64,000 bases of DNA. Origin: Marinospirillum celere. Its GTDB lineage: Bacteria > Pseudomonadota > Gammaproteobacteria > Pseudomonadales > Halomonadaceae. Position numbers and translations under genes: made by a program. Positions 1 to 10,600 of this stretch are shown here, one piece after another. The first letter of the stretch is position 1. Each line of letters opens with the position of its first letter. Below the pieces are notes generated by a model that searched no databases, was not told the DNA's origin, and saw only the letters and a list, made by a program, of their open reading frames with translations. Location of the stretch: assembly GCF_900112235.1 (NCBI RefSeq), contig NZ_FOLH01000002.1, positions 310,001 through 374,000 of the forward strand, read 5' to 3'.

Positions 1-195
1 TATGTTCAGGAAAAGGCAGCAGCCTTGCATCAGCCCGAACAGCAATTGCGCTATCAGAAGAGTTTGCGTGAAAAGTTGCAGGCTTTGCCAGCCAGGCATC
101 CCTTGGTGGCCTATTTACAGCTGCTCATCCGTGAGCAAAGAGGGTTAAGACAGCAGTGGTTCCGAACCTCGGAACTGCAACTGCTGCCCCTCTAG
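1..195 (+). CDS. 3' end of an unrecognised gene
   Basis: An open frame runs from the first base of the window to a TAG stop at 193-195, giving the last 64 residues of a protein whose start lies outside the window. The tail is rich in Gln, Leu and Arg (for example LRYQKSLREKLQAL and LLIREQRGLRQQW) and looks alpha-helical. I do not recognise the family. The stop codon sits only 6 bp from the stop of the convergent gatB gene, with no terminator hairpin between them. Confidence 0.6.
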   Translation, partial: YVQEKAAALHQPEQQLRYQKSLREKLQALPARHPLVAYLQLLIREQRGLRQQWFRTSELQLLPL

Positions 196-201
196 ATCCC
201 T

Positions 202-1644
202 TTAGCCCAGCTTGTCTTTGAGAAGCTGGTTGACCGTTTGAGGATTGGCTGTGCCCTTGGAGGCCTTCATGACCTGGCCGACAAAGAAGCCAATCATCTT
301 GCCCCGCTTATCCGCTTCGGCTGCCTTGTACTGATCAACCTGAGCCTGATTCTGGGCCAAGACGTCGTCAATGATAGCTTCAATGGCGCCGGTATCGGTG
401 ACCTGCTTAAGCCCCTTGGCTTCAATGATGTCATCAGCGGTATGGCCTTCACCGGCCCAAAGCGCCGCGAAAACCTGCTTGGCGGCCTTGCCATTGATGG
501 TGTCATCAAGCAATCGCTTGAGGAGGCCAGCAAGCTGTTCTGGAGCAACAGGGGCCTGTTGAAGGTCAAGGCTGTCACGGTTGAGCTGAGCGGAAAGCTC
601 ACCGGTGACCCAGTTGGCCGCAAGTTTCGCATCGCCACAGATTTCTGTGACCCGGTCAAAGTAGTCAGCCAGAGCGCGACTGGCAGAGAGCACTCCAGCA
701 TCATAGTCTGACAGGCCGAGTTGTTCTGTAAAGCGCTGGCGCTTTTGATCAGGCAGTTCTGGCAGCCCTTCTTTCAGGTGCTGAATGTAGGCTGTGTCGA
801 GTTCTACCGGTAGCAGATCCGGGCAGGGGAAGTAGCGGTAATCATTGGCTTCTTCCTTGGTCCGCATGGAGCGGGTTTCATCCAGATCAGGATCGTAAAG
901 ACGGGTTTCCTGAACCACGCGGCCGCCATCTTCAATCAACTCAATCTGACGCTCGATCTCATGGTTGATAGCCTTTTCGACAAAGCGAAAGGAGTTAACG
1001 TTTTTGATTTCGCAGCGGGTTCCCAGCTCTTTTTGTCCCTTGGGACGTACCGAGACGTTGGCGTCACAGCGCAGTGAACCTTCAGCCATATTGCCGTCAG
1101 AGATACCCAGATAGGTAACAATTGAGTGGATGCCTTTCAGATAGGCAACGGCTTCCTTGGCCGAGTTCATTTCAGGTTCAGAAACGATTTCCAGTAAAGG
1201 CGTACCTGCCCGGTTAAGGTCTACACCGGTCATGCCGTGGAAGTCTTCATGCAGACTTTTGCCAGCATCTTCTTCCAGGTGGGCGTGGTGAATACGGACA
1301 CGCTTGCTGCCTTCTTCCAGAGGGATATCCAGATAGCCAGGACCAACAATAGGCTCGGCCATTTGGCTGGTTTGGTAGCCTTTGGGCAGATCTGGGTAGA
1401 AGTAGTTCTTGCGTTCAAAGTAGGAGCGCTGCGGGATGTTGGCATTAACGGCCAGACCAAACTGAACAGCCATTTCCACGGCTTTTTCATTTAGTACCGG
1501 CAAAACACCGGGCATACCCAGGTCGATGACACAGGCTTGGGTGTTGGGCTCGGCACCAAAGCGGGTGCTGGCACCGGAAAAAATCTTCGATTCTGTGGCG
1601 AGCTGGACGTGTACTTCCAACCCGATAACCGCTTCCCATTGCAT
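202..1644 (-). CDS. gatB: Asp-tRNA(Asn)/Glu-tRNA(Gln) amidotransferase subunit B
   Basis: GatB is the tRNA-binding and kinase/transamidase subunit of the GatCAB complex. It phosphorylates misacylated Glu-tRNA(Gln) or Asp-tRNA(Asn) and amidates it with ammonia channelled from GatA. The 480-residue protein has full family length. Visible family motifs are [10 protein letters not shown] near residue 6, [10 protein letters not shown] near 43, [14 protein letters not shown] near 78, [12 protein letters not shown] near 146 and [11 protein letters not shown] near 188; the last 150 residues form the helical GatB/YqeY tail. The ATG start is preceded by AAGG at normal spacing. It is last in the gatC-gatA-gatB operon, 79 bp after gatA. 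Its presence implies indirect synthesis of Asn-tRNA and/or Gln-tRNA. Confidence 0.97.
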   Translation of the reverse strand: MQWEAVIGLEVHVQLATESKIFSGASTRFGAEPNTQACVIDLGMPGVLPVLNEKAVEMAVQFGLAVNANIPQRSYFERKNYFYPDLPKGYQTSQMAEPIVGPGYLDIPLEEGSKRVRIHHAHLEEDAGKSLHEDFHGMTGVDLNRAGTPLLEIVSEPEMNSAKEAVAYLKGIHSIVTYLGISDGNMAEGSLRCDANVSVRPKGQKELGTRCEIKNVNSFRFVEKAINHEIERQIELIEDGGRVVQETRLYDPDLDETRSMRTKEEANDYRYFPCPDLLPVELDTAYIQHLKEGLPELPDQKRQRFTEQLGLSDYDAGVLSASRALADYFDRVTEICGDAKLAANWVTGELSAQLNRDSLDLQQAPVAPEQLAGLLKRLLDDTINGKAAKQVFAALWAGEGHTADDIIEAKGLKQVTDTGAIEAIIDDVLAQNQAQVDQYKAAEADKRGKMIGFFVGQVMKASKGTANPQTVNQLLKDKLG

Positions 1645-1723
1645 AGTGCAAACCTTTCTATAATAGGACTTATTCTTGATATCGGATGCTCAAATCACTG
1701 CGGTAGTGACTTGTGATCTTCGT

Positions 1724-3172
1724 TTAATCCAGTTCCGGAGCCTGTAGATGATGATCGGTAACCTGCTGGAACTGGTGGGCGACATTCAACAGGCGGCCTT
1801 CATCAAAATGATTGCCTATCAGCTGCATGCCAACCGGGCGACCTGAGACTTGCCCTGCTGGAACTGACATAGCTGGTAGGCCTGCCAGGTTCACGCCCAG
1901 GGTATAAATATCTTCCAGGTACATTTGCACCGGATCACTGGTTTTGCTGCCCAGATCAAAAGCCGGAGTCGGCGTTGTTGGTGCCAGCAGGAGGTCGACT
2001 TCATTAAGCGTTTTCTGGAAGTCTTCAGTAATCATTCGTCTTAACTGCTGGGCTTTGCGGTAGTAGGCATCGTAAAAGCCTTCTGATAGGGCGTAGGTGC
2101 CAATCAGGATGCGGCGTTTCACTTCCGGGCCAAAGCCTTCACTGCGTGAGCGTTTGTAGAGATCTTCCAAATCCTTGGGATCTTCACAACGATAGCCAAA
2201 GCGTACACCGTCAAAACGCGACAGGTTGGAGCTGGCTTCAGCAGGTGCAATCACATAGTAGGCCGGAATGGCCAGGCGGGTCAGAGGCAGGCTGACTTCG
2301 AGAACCTGGGCACCGAGTTTTTCCAACTCTTTGACGGCAGTATCCAGGCAGGCTTTCATCTCTGGGTTGAGATCACTGCCAAAGTATTCTTTGGGCAGGC
2401 CAATTTTCAAACCCTGAAGAGGTTCTTGCAGTAGGGCGGGATAATCAGGAACACAGCGTTGGATGCTGGTCGAATCCCGTTGATCAAAACCGGCCATTTC
2501 TTTCAGCAGCAGGGCACAGTCTTCTGCGGAACGGGCCATGGGACCACCTTGGTCCAGACTGGAGGCATAGGCAATCATCCCCCAGCGGGAAACCCGGCCA
2601 TAGGTGGGTTTGATTCCGGTGATGCCGCAGAAGGCAGCAGGTTGGCGTATGGAGCCACCGGTATCTGTTCCTGTTGCGGCAGGAACCAGGCGGGCGGCGA
2701 CAGCGGCTGCTGAGCCACCGGAAGAGCCACCGGGGACAGCCTGGGCATTCCAAGGGTTTTTAACCGGGCCATAAAAAGAGCTTTCGTTGGAAGAGCCCAT
2801 GGCAAATTCATCAAGATTGGTTTTGCCCAATGAAACCATGCCAGCAGCAGCCAGGCGCTCAACAACAGTGGCTGAATAGGGGGCAACAAAGTTGTCGAGG
2901 ATTTTTGAACCACAGGAGGTTTTGACGCCCTGGGTGCAAAAAATATCCTTGTGGGCCAAGGGAATGCCGGTCAGTGGACTCGCCTTGCCCTGGCTGATAC
3001 GCTGGTCTGCAGCTGCCGCTTCTTTAAGAGCTTCTTCTGCGGTTACCGAGATGAAGGCGTTGAGTTGGCTGTGCTTGGCAATACGATCCAAAAAGGCCTG
3101 GGTGAGCTCAGTGCTGGAAAAATCACCAGAGGCCAGGCCATGGGCCATCTGGGTCAGGCTCAGGTTGATCAT
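1724..3172 (-). CDS. gatA: Asp-tRNA(Asn)/Glu-tRNA(Gln) amidotransferase subunit A
   Basis: GatA is the glutaminase subunit of GatCAB: it releases ammonia from glutamine and passes it to GatB. It belongs to the amidase signature family. The Ser-cisSer-Lys triad can be placed at Lys75 (LAHKDIF), Ser150 (GGSSGGSAA) and Ser174 ([12 protein letters not shown]), with the same relative spacing as in characterised GatA enzymes. Length of 482 residues is typical. The ATG start is preceded by AGGAG at 5-nt spacing. It lies between gatC (27 bp upstream) and gatB and should be co-transcribed with both. Confidence 0.97.
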   Translation of the reverse strand: MINLSLTQMAHGLASGDFSSTELTQAFLDRIAKHSQLNAFISVTAEEALKEAAAADQRISQGKASPLTGIPLAHKDIFCTQGVKTSCGSKILDNFVAPYSATVVERLAAAGMVSLGKTNLDEFAMGSSNESSFYGPVKNPWNAQAVPGGSSGGSAAAVAARLVPAATGTDTGGSIRQPAAFCGITGIKPTYGRVSRWGMIAYASSLDQGGPMARSAEDCALLLKEMAGFDQRDSTSIQRCVPDYPALLQEPLQGLKIGLPKEYFGSDLNPEMKACLDTAVKELEKLGAQVLEVSLPLTRLAIPAYYVIAPAEASSNLSRFDGVRFGYRCEDPKDLEDLYKRSRSEGFGPEVKRRILIGTYALSEGFYDAYYRKAQQLRRMITEDFQKTLNEVDLLLAPTTPTPAFDLGSKTSDPVQMYLEDIYTLGVNLAGLPAMSVPAGQVSGRPVGMQLIGNHFDEGRLLNVAHQFQQVTDHHLQAPELD

Positions 3173-3199
3173 GCTGTCTCCTAGAAAATCGACTCTTGC

Positions 3200-3487
3200 T
3201 TACTCAACGACTCGCGGGACCAAATAGAGCCCCTTTTCGGTGGCAGGGGCACCGGCTTGTAGGTATTCAGGGTCCACCGTTTCGGTTACTTCATCAATGC
3301 GTAGGCGTTGTGTTGCATCCAGAGGGTGAGCCATAGGTTGCACCTGATCGGTATCGATGGCCTGCATTTCATCAACCAGATCGAGAATGTTGCTGAGGGC
3401 CTGGGCGTAGTCCTTGACGGCTTCGGGCTCCAGGGTCAAGCGTGCCAAGTGGGCAACCTTATGCAATTCTTCTGCTTCCAGAGTCAT
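3200..3487 (-). CDS. gatC: Asp-tRNA(Asn)/Glu-tRNA(Gln) amidotransferase subunit C
   Basis: GatC is a small scaffold subunit that wraps around and stabilises the GatA-GatB interface. The 95-residue protein has the family pattern: N-terminal helices with VAHLARLTL near residue 11, a middle NILDLVDEMQAIDTDQV stretch and a C-terminal LYLVPRVVE tail that contacts GatA. It is the first gene of the gatCAB operon and is transcribed divergently from mreB across a 172-bp gap that must contain both promoters. AAGG precedes the ATG. Confidence 0.95.
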   Translation of the reverse strand: MTLEAEELHKVAHLARLTLEPEAVKDYAQALSNILDLVDEMQAIDTDQVQPMAHPLDATQRLRIDEVTETVDPEYLQAGAPATEKGLYLVPRVVE

Positions 3488-3587
3488 TTGATAACCTTAA
3501 TGCTGATTTAAAGTGCAATGACTGTTGTGTCATGAATCAAAGTCGTAAAGAATAACATATATTTAGTGGCGCAAGTGTTAAAGTTGC

Positions 3588-3616
3588 TTGCTCTGACCCC
3601 CTCAGGTTGCTAGAGT
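3588..3616 (+). promoter_or_regulatory. candidate sigma-70 promoter of mreB
   Basis: A TTGCTC element (3588-3593) and a TAGAGT element (3611-3616) are separated by 17 bp, 44 bp upstream of the mreB ATG. The match is modest (3/6 and 4/6), so this is a guess supported mainly by position in the divergent gatC-mreB gap. Confidence 0.4.
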
Positions 3617-3647
3617 TTCCGCCCAGTAGAGGGTTTCAATAGGATAG

Positions 3648-4697
<1,050 letters not shown>

Positions 4698-4724
4698 GCA
4701 TTCAGCGTCCAGCTTCCCAGCTTT

Positions 4725-4758
4725 GAAACGCCCCCTGAAAATTTCAGGGTGGCGTTTC
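4725..4758 (+). terminator. strong hairpin between mreB and mreC
   Basis: An inverted repeat pairs GAAACGCC (4725-4732) with GGCGTTTC (4751-4758), and inside it CCCTGAAA with TTTCAGGG. It is followed only by TTTA, not by a long T-run, so it may be a partial terminator or an RNA-stabilising 3' end that lets mreB be made in excess over mreCD. Confidence 0.6.
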
Positions 4759-4781
4759 TTTACGTTAAAGCCAGTGTTTTC

Positions 4782-4798
4782 AAGAGGGTAGTACCATC
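4782..4798 (+). promoter_or_regulatory. ribosome binding site with apparent ATC start of mreC
   Basis: AAGAGGG (4782-4788) is spaced 7 nt from ATC (4796-4798). ATC opens the part of the frame that looks like a normal MreC N-terminus. The competing site is AAAGGA (4814-4819), 6 nt before TTG 4826. Confidence 0.45.
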
Positions 4799-5659
4799 AA
4801 GCAACTTTTCGCTAAAGGACCTTTTTTGGGTTACCGCTTGCTGTTTGCGGTAACCCTGAGTGCCCTTTTGATGCTTGCCGAACATCGCTTTTCAGAAGTG
4901 GCCTATGCGCGTTCCTGGATGTCTCTGGTAGTAACGCCTATTCAATGGGCGGCAGATGTTCCCGGCCGCACCTGGGGCTGGGCGGTTGATACTCTAGCCA
5001 ACCGTAATCTGCTTCTTGAAGAAAACCGTGAACTCAAATCCCAGGCGTTGGTTTTGGCTGAACGCAGTCAGACTATGTCTGCCGTGGTGGCTGAAAATGT
5101 TCGCCTGCGCGAACTCTTGAATGCGGCCCAGCGCAGTGAATTGGACTTTATCACCGGCGAGCTGATCGGGGTTAATTATGACCCCTTCTCCCAGCAGGTG
5201 GTGATCAACCGGGGACGTCAGGATGGTGCCTACATTGGCATGCCCGTTGTTGATGCTTCAGGTGTTATGGGCCAGCTAATTTCGGTGAGCCCCTATACCA
5301 GTCGTTTGCTGCTGATTTCAGATACTAACCACGCCCTTCCGGTCCAGGTTAATCGCAATGGTTTGCGCTTTGTTGCCCAGGGCAGTGGTCGTGCCAACCT
5401 CTTGCGGTTGGATCATGTTCCTGAAACCGCCGATATTCGGGAGGGGGATCTCCTTGTTACTTCCGGGTTGGGTGATCGCTTTCCCTTTGGTTATCCGGTA
5501 GCCCGTATTGAGCGGGTGAGTCATCAGCGAGGTGAACCCTTTATGGATGTCGAGGCTCGTCCACTGGCTCAATTGGATAGGAGTCGTTACGTACTTCTGT
5601 TGTTCTACCAAGAACCCATGCCCGATGATGTGGATGCACCAAACAGGAGGTCACGTTAA
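4796..5659 (+). CDS. mreC: rod-shape protein MreC (apparent ATC start)
   Basis: MreC is the periplasmic elongasome scaffold: one membrane helix, a coiled coil, and two beta-barrel domains that bind PBP2. Here the helix is about residues 14-32, the coiled coil about 60-105, and the C-terminal beta domain carries LLLISDTNHALPVQVNRNG and SGLGDRFPFGYPVA. The start is odd. The first ordinary start codon is TTG at 4826, but the frame remains open upstream back to a TAA at 4766 and encodes IKQLFAKGPFLGYRL, which matches the usual MreC N-terminus (MKPxFxKGPS type). No ATG, GTG or TTG exists in that stretch. I therefore place the start at ATC 4796, 7 nt after AAGAGGG. Starting at TTG 4826 (after AAAGGA) would give 277 instead of 287 residues. 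The stop overlaps the mreD ATG (TAATG). Confidence 0.9.
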   Translation: MKQLFAKGPFLGYRLLFAVTLSALLMLAEHRFSEVAYARSWMSLVVTPIQWAADVPGRTWGWAVDTLANRNLLLEENRELKSQALVLAERSQTMSAVVAENVRLRELLNAAQRSELDFITGELIGVNYDPFSQQVVINRGRQDGAYIGMPVVDASGVMGQLISVSPYTSRLLLISDTNHALPVQVNRNGLRFVAQGSGRANLLRLDHVPETADIREGDLLVTSGLGDRFPFGYPVARIERVSHQRGEPFMDVEARPLAQLDRSRYVLLLFYQEPMPDDVDAPNRRSR

Positions 5660-6147
5660 TGGCCAAGAAAACCTTTCATGGCTTTTGGTTGGTGCAGCTG
5701 ACCTTTTTGGTCGCCCTTTATCTGCAGGCTTTGCCCATGCCGGATGCGGTTCTTTATTGGCGGCCTGAGTGGCTGGGCTTGGTATTGATTTACTGGTCAC
5801 TAAGTTTGCCGCAGCGGGTGGGTATAGTGCATGGCTTCTTTTGGGGGCTGCTGTTGGATCTGATAGAGGGCACTCTGTTGGGTCATAATGCTTTGGTGAT
5901 GGCACTTCTGGGCTTTCTGTGCAATCGTTTTTACCAGCGCATACGTATGTATTCCCTGCTTAAGCAATCGCTGCTGGTGTTTCTGTTGATTGGAATTAGC
6001 CAACTGGTTTTTCAATGGATTCAGGGTATTTTTGGTGCCATGTCCACGCTGGGTTTCCTGTTGCTGCCTGCATTGGTTTCCGGTTTGCTTTGGGCCTGGG
6101 TGTTTACCCTCTTGCAGGGACTCAAACGGCGCTTTGCCCTGAATTAA
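5659..6147 (+). CDS. mreD: rod-shape membrane protein MreD
   Basis: MreD is an integral inner-membrane subunit of the elongasome. The 162-residue protein is almost wholly hydrophobic, with about five membrane segments, and has the family-typical YWRPEWLGLVLIYWSLSLP region near residue 30 followed by GIVHGFFWGLLLDLIEG. Its ATG overlaps the mreC stop by one base, indicating translational coupling. In many relatives maf follows mreD; here rng follows directly after 20 bp. Confidence 0.95.
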   Translation: MAKKTFHGFWLVQLTFLVALYLQALPMPDAVLYWRPEWLGLVLIYWSLSLPQRVGIVHGFFWGLLLDLIEGTLLGHNALVMALLGFLCNRFYQRIRMYSLLKQSLLVFLLIGISQLVFQWIQGIFGAMSTLGFLLLPALVSGLLWAWVFTLLQGLKRRFALN

Positions 6148-6167
6148 ATAGGGTTTAAGGATAGTAA

Positions 6168-7628
6168 ATGAGTGAAGAAATACTGATCAACCTTACTCCC
6201 ATGGAAACCCGGGTGGCCCTGGTGGAAAATGGTGTTCTCCAAGAAGTCTACATTGAGCGTACTCGACGCAGAGGGATCGTTGGTAATATTTATAAGGGTA
6301 AGGTTGTTAGGGTCTTGCCTGGAATGCAGGCTGCTTTTATCGATATAGGTTTGGAAAGGGCTGCTTTTATTCATGTTGCTGAAGTCGCCCGTTCTCAGAC
6401 AGAAGCTGAAATGCCCAATATCAGCCAACTCTTGCATGAAGGCCAGCTTCTAGTTGTGCAGGTAACCAAAGATCCGATAGGAACCAAGGGTGCCCGCTTG
6501 ACCACTCATCTATCGATTCCTTCGCGTTACCTGGTTTACATGCCACAAACCCCGCATGTTGGTGTTTCCCAGCGTATTGAGCAGGAAGAAGAACGGGAAC
6601 GTCTGAAAAACTTGGTTGGTCAGGGGATGTCCGATATTGCCGAAGCCGAAGAGGGTGGCTTTATTCTGCGCACCGCTGCTGAAGGCGTGGGTAGCGAGGA
6701 AATCTTGGCAGATATCCAGTTCTTGCATCGTGTCTGGCAGGCCGTGCAAAGGCGGATTAAGAGAGACCAGATCATCTGCTGTGTTTATGAAGACCTGCCC
6801 TTGTTCATGCGTTCGATGCGTGATTTTGTACGCCCCGAAATTGAAAAAATCAGAATTGATTCCAGAGAAAACTTTCAAAAGCTGCAAGAGTTTGTGCAAG
6901 AGTTTGTCCCTCAATTGGAAGCACGTTTGGAATACTATCCTGGTGAAAGGCCCATTTTTGACCTTTACAGTGTCGAGGATGAAATTCAAAAAGCCCTGAC
7001 CCGTAAGGTGCAGCTAAAAAGTGGCGGTTATTTGGTTATCGACCAAACTGAAGCCATGACTACTATCGATGTTAATACCGGTGGGTTTGTCGGGCACCGC
7101 AACCTTGAAGAAACCATTTTCAAAACCAACCTGGAAGCGGCAGCAGCCATAGTGCGCCAATTGAGGTTGCGTAACCTGGGTGGCATTATCATTATTGATT
7201 TTATCGATATGGATGATGCTGAACATCAGCGTCAGGTGCTCAGATTGCTTGAAAAGAATTTGGAAAGGGACCATGCCAAAACCAAGCTGTCTGGGGTAAC
7301 TGAGCTGGGCCTGGTGCAAATGACCCGCAAACGCACCAGGGAAAGTTTGGAGCAGATCATTTGTGAGCCTTGCCATCTGTGTCAGGGGCGCGGAACGCTG
7401 AAAACACCTGAATCCATTTGTTATGAAGTTCTGCGTGACTTGTTGCGTATGGATCGAGCCTATGGCGGTGATGCCTATTTGGTGATGGCCAGCCAAGAGG
7501 TTGTTGATCGTTTTCTGGATGAGGAGTCAGCTGCTGTAGCTGATTTGGAAGCTTTTATTGGCAAGACCATACGCTTTCAGGTTGAGACCCTTTATTCCCA
7601 AGAGCAATTTGATATTGTTCTTCAGTAA
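6168..7628 (+). CDS. rng: ribonuclease G
   Basis: RNase G is a 5'-end-sensing endoribonuclease that matures the 5' end of 16S rRNA and turns over some mRNAs. The 486-residue length fits RNase G and not the longer RNase E. An S1 RNA-binding domain spans about residues 38-128 (GNIYKGKVVRVLPGMQAAF). The catalytic DNase I-like part carries the magnesium-binding aspartates in IDVNTG (near 300) and IIDFIDMDD (near 342). The zinc-link cysteines that hold the dimer together are in CEPCHLCQGRG near 400. Placement after mreBCD is conserved in gammaproteobacteria. Confidence 0.97.
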   Translation: MSEEILINLTPMETRVALVENGVLQEVYIERTRRRGIVGNIYKGKVVRVLPGMQAAFIDIGLERAAFIHVAEVARSQTEAEMPNISQLLHEGQLLVVQVTKDPIGTKGARLTTHLSIPSRYLVYMPQTPHVGVSQRIEQEEERERLKNLVGQGMSDIAEAEEGGFILRTAAEGVGSEEILADIQFLHRVWQAVQRRIKRDQIICCVYEDLPLFMRSMRDFVRPEIEKIRIDSRENFQKLQEFVQEFVPQLEARLEYYPGERPIFDLYSVEDEIQKALTRKVQLKSGGYLVIDQTEAMTTIDVNTGGFVGHRNLEETIFKTNLEAAAAIVRQLRLRNLGGIIIIDFIDMDDAEHQRQVLRLLEKNLERDHAKTKLSGVTELGLVQMTRKRTRESLEQIICEPCHLCQGRGTLKTPESICYEVLRDLLRMDRAYGGDAYLVMASQEVVDRFLDEESAAVADLEAFIGKTIRFQVETLYSQEQFDIVLQ

Positions 7629-7630
7629 TC

Positions 7631-10600
7631 ATGGCCAGCAGCAACAGAAAGCAAACTACCTTGCGGTGGTTTATTTTACAACTCCCCCTCTGGGCACTGC
7701 TGATTCTGCTGGTCCTTCTGGCCCTTGCTGTTCTTCTGATTCGCAGTCTTCTCCCCCACTTGGACCAGGCTCGCCCAGATCTTGAAGCCTGGTTAAGCCA
7801 GCAACTTCCTTTTCAATATCAGAGTGAAGCCATTCAAGCCTCTCTTTATCGTCTCGACCCTCGTTTGGGTATCGAGGGCATCAGCCTGTCTCGCAAGGAT
7901 CAGGTGTTTATGGAATTGGAATATCTGGAAGTTGAACTCGACAGCTGGTCTTCCTTGTTGGCCTGGGCTCCCAGAATGAAGGAAGTGCAGTTGAGTAACC
8001 TGCATATCTGGTTGGAAGAAACTCCTGAGGGTTGGAAGTTACCCGGTTGGCAAACAGCAGAGTCCGAACAAGCAACTGCGACAAGAGTGGCAGCAGGTGT
8101 ACAGGCTGAAGAACTCTTGGAATGGTTGGAGTTGCTGCTGGTACAGGGTGAGCTGGACTTCTCTGAACTAACGCTGCATTTAAAGCCACTGGATGCTGAA
8201 CCGCTAGAGCTTTATGCCCCTCACCTGAATTATCGACGCTGGTCGGAAGGTCGCCAACTGGATTTTCAACTGGGCCTGGAAGGACGAGAAGCGCGTTCAC
8301 GTCTTTTAGTCACCCTGGAGGGTGAAACCTTTAACCTACAGGAATCCAGTCTTAGGGCCTGGTTGGCTTTTAATCAGGTTAATGCTGAAGACCTGCACTT
8401 TGTGTGGCCTGCTGACTGGAAAACCTGGTTGGGTGTTCCTGAAGGGGAGCTTTCACTGCAAGCCTGGATGCAGTTGGAGGAAGGCCAAACGCAACTGGAC
8501 CTGTTCAGTGAGGGAGGGCAGTTTCTTCTTGGTGATGAAACCCTAAGCTTTAACAAGCTGGCAATGAGTCTGGCTGGGCGGGAAACAGTTTGGCAAGCAG
8601 CTTTACAACTGGATGCTTTGCAATGGGCGGGGCAGGCTGTTGATGATCTGCAGGCGCAACTCAAGTTTGATCAGGGGCGTTGGCAGTTTTTGGTTGACCA
8701 CTTCGCCTTGGAGCCAGCAGCGGGCATCGCCAAACAAGTATTCAGTGAATCTGAACGTCTTCAGGGGTTGTTGACAGCCTTGCAGCCCAAGGGCGATGTT
8801 AAGCAGTTGAGCCTGACTTGGGCACCACAGGAGTCCTGGAAGCTAAGCGGGTATTTAGAAAACCTGGATGCAGGCGCCTGGGCTGCTGCTCCGTCCGTAA
8901 AGCAACTGGATGCTTGGCTGGAAATGTCCGCAACCGAAGGCCGGGTGGTTTTTGCGGATCAGGCTTTTGAACTTGGGTTCCCTTACTTTTATCGTGATCC
9001 CTTCGCTCTGGCTTGGGGCCAGGGGCAGGTGAGCTGGCTGCTGGACGAAGACTCGATTTGGGTTGAAGGTCAGCAGCTGGCAGCTGAATTGCCCTTGCCT
9101 GAAGCCTCGCATGAGGAGGCGCCAACCCGCGTAACCGGTGAGTTCAGCTTGCAGCTTCTGGAGGGTGATCAACGTTTTTACCTGAACTTGGGTTTACAAC
9201 CTGCTCAGGTCGCAGCACATAGCCAGCTGGTGCCTGAGTACTTGCTTCCAGGGCCTGTCTACCTCTGGCTGCAAACTGCCTTGCAGGCAGGAAAGGTTGA
9301 ACAGGGTGGTTTTATTTATTCCGGCTCCCTGCAGCCTGATCGTCCTTCGGGTTTTCAACTCCATCTTGATGTTGATGCTGCCAGCTTGGCTTTTGATAAC
9401 CAGTGGCCAGAGTTGGAAGACTTAGCTGGATGGGTCCGGGTAGATAACGAAGGTGTTCGTGGTGAGGTGGATCAGGGTCGCTTTTTGAATGCACAGCTGC
9501 TGCCTAGCCGTTTTACTACTCAGGCGACTCCTCAGGGACAGGCGTTAAAGGTAGACAGTCAGTTTACTGCTGGGCTGGATGCTTTTACTGATTTGATTGG
9601 CCGTAGCCCTTTGCAAGAGTGGTTACCGGAAGCTTTGCAGGCTTGGCACTATCAGGGGCGAGCTCAAGGGCAGCTGGAGTTGTTTATCCCTTTCTATGAA
9701 GCGACAGAGGGTTTACAGGTACGCCTGGATTTGGATATTGACGAGGCCGAACTAGGCATAAGCCAGGCTGATTTATTGTTTAAGCAGCTGAAGGGTGACT
9801 TGCAGTTTGATTTGGCTGAAGGGTTAAGTGCTTCCAGCCTGCAAGGGCAGCTTTGGGACGAAGACTTTACTGCAAAGATCAGTGGCGGCACGAATTTACT
9901 GGAATTCAGTGGTCAGCAGGCCATGAGCTCGGTCTTGACCTGGTTGGACTGGCCCGCTTGGCCCTGGGCCGAGGGTAAGGTGAAGCTGGATGGTCGCTTG
10001 CCGCTGAACCCTCTGGGCGAACTGCAACTGGAATCAGATCTGCAGGGACTGGCTTTGGATCTTCCCGCACCCTTTCACAAAACAGCCGAACAGCGTCGTA
10101 AGCTCAGCCTGAATTTAGGCCTGGATGCTGCTGATTTACCCTTGGAAGTGACCCTTGAGGATCGGCTACAGGTGTTAGCCGAGCTTTCCAGGCCTGAGTT
10201 GGGTATTGGTGTGGCTTTGGCCTCAGAGCAGGTGAATGCCTACTTGCCAGAAGCGTCCGGAGTGCATGTCCAACTGGATTTAGAGGCTGCAGATCTGGAT
10301 GCCTATTGGCAATGGTTCCAGGAATATCGACCTGATCCACCGCAAGTGCGAGGGTCGGCAGCCAGTGAAAGGCCAGCAGTTACCCTGGGCCGTGTTCTAC
10401 CTTCTGGTCTGCGTGGGCTGGATTTGAAGGTTCAACAGAGCTATTGGCAGGATAATCAACTGGGCCCCTTATCGCTTGAGTTGGCTCATCAGCCTGAAGT
10501 AAGTCTTGATGCCCAGCTCAGCCACCCTTATTTGGTTGGTGGTCTTTCCTGGCAGCAGGGCCTTCCCCTGCAGTTGGATTTATTGCGTTTGCGCCTGGCT

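Noticed and set aside
238-711. 157-codon open frame antisense to gatB
   Set aside because: No family resemblance and no ribosome binding site; the opposite strand encodes clear GatB. A shadow frame.
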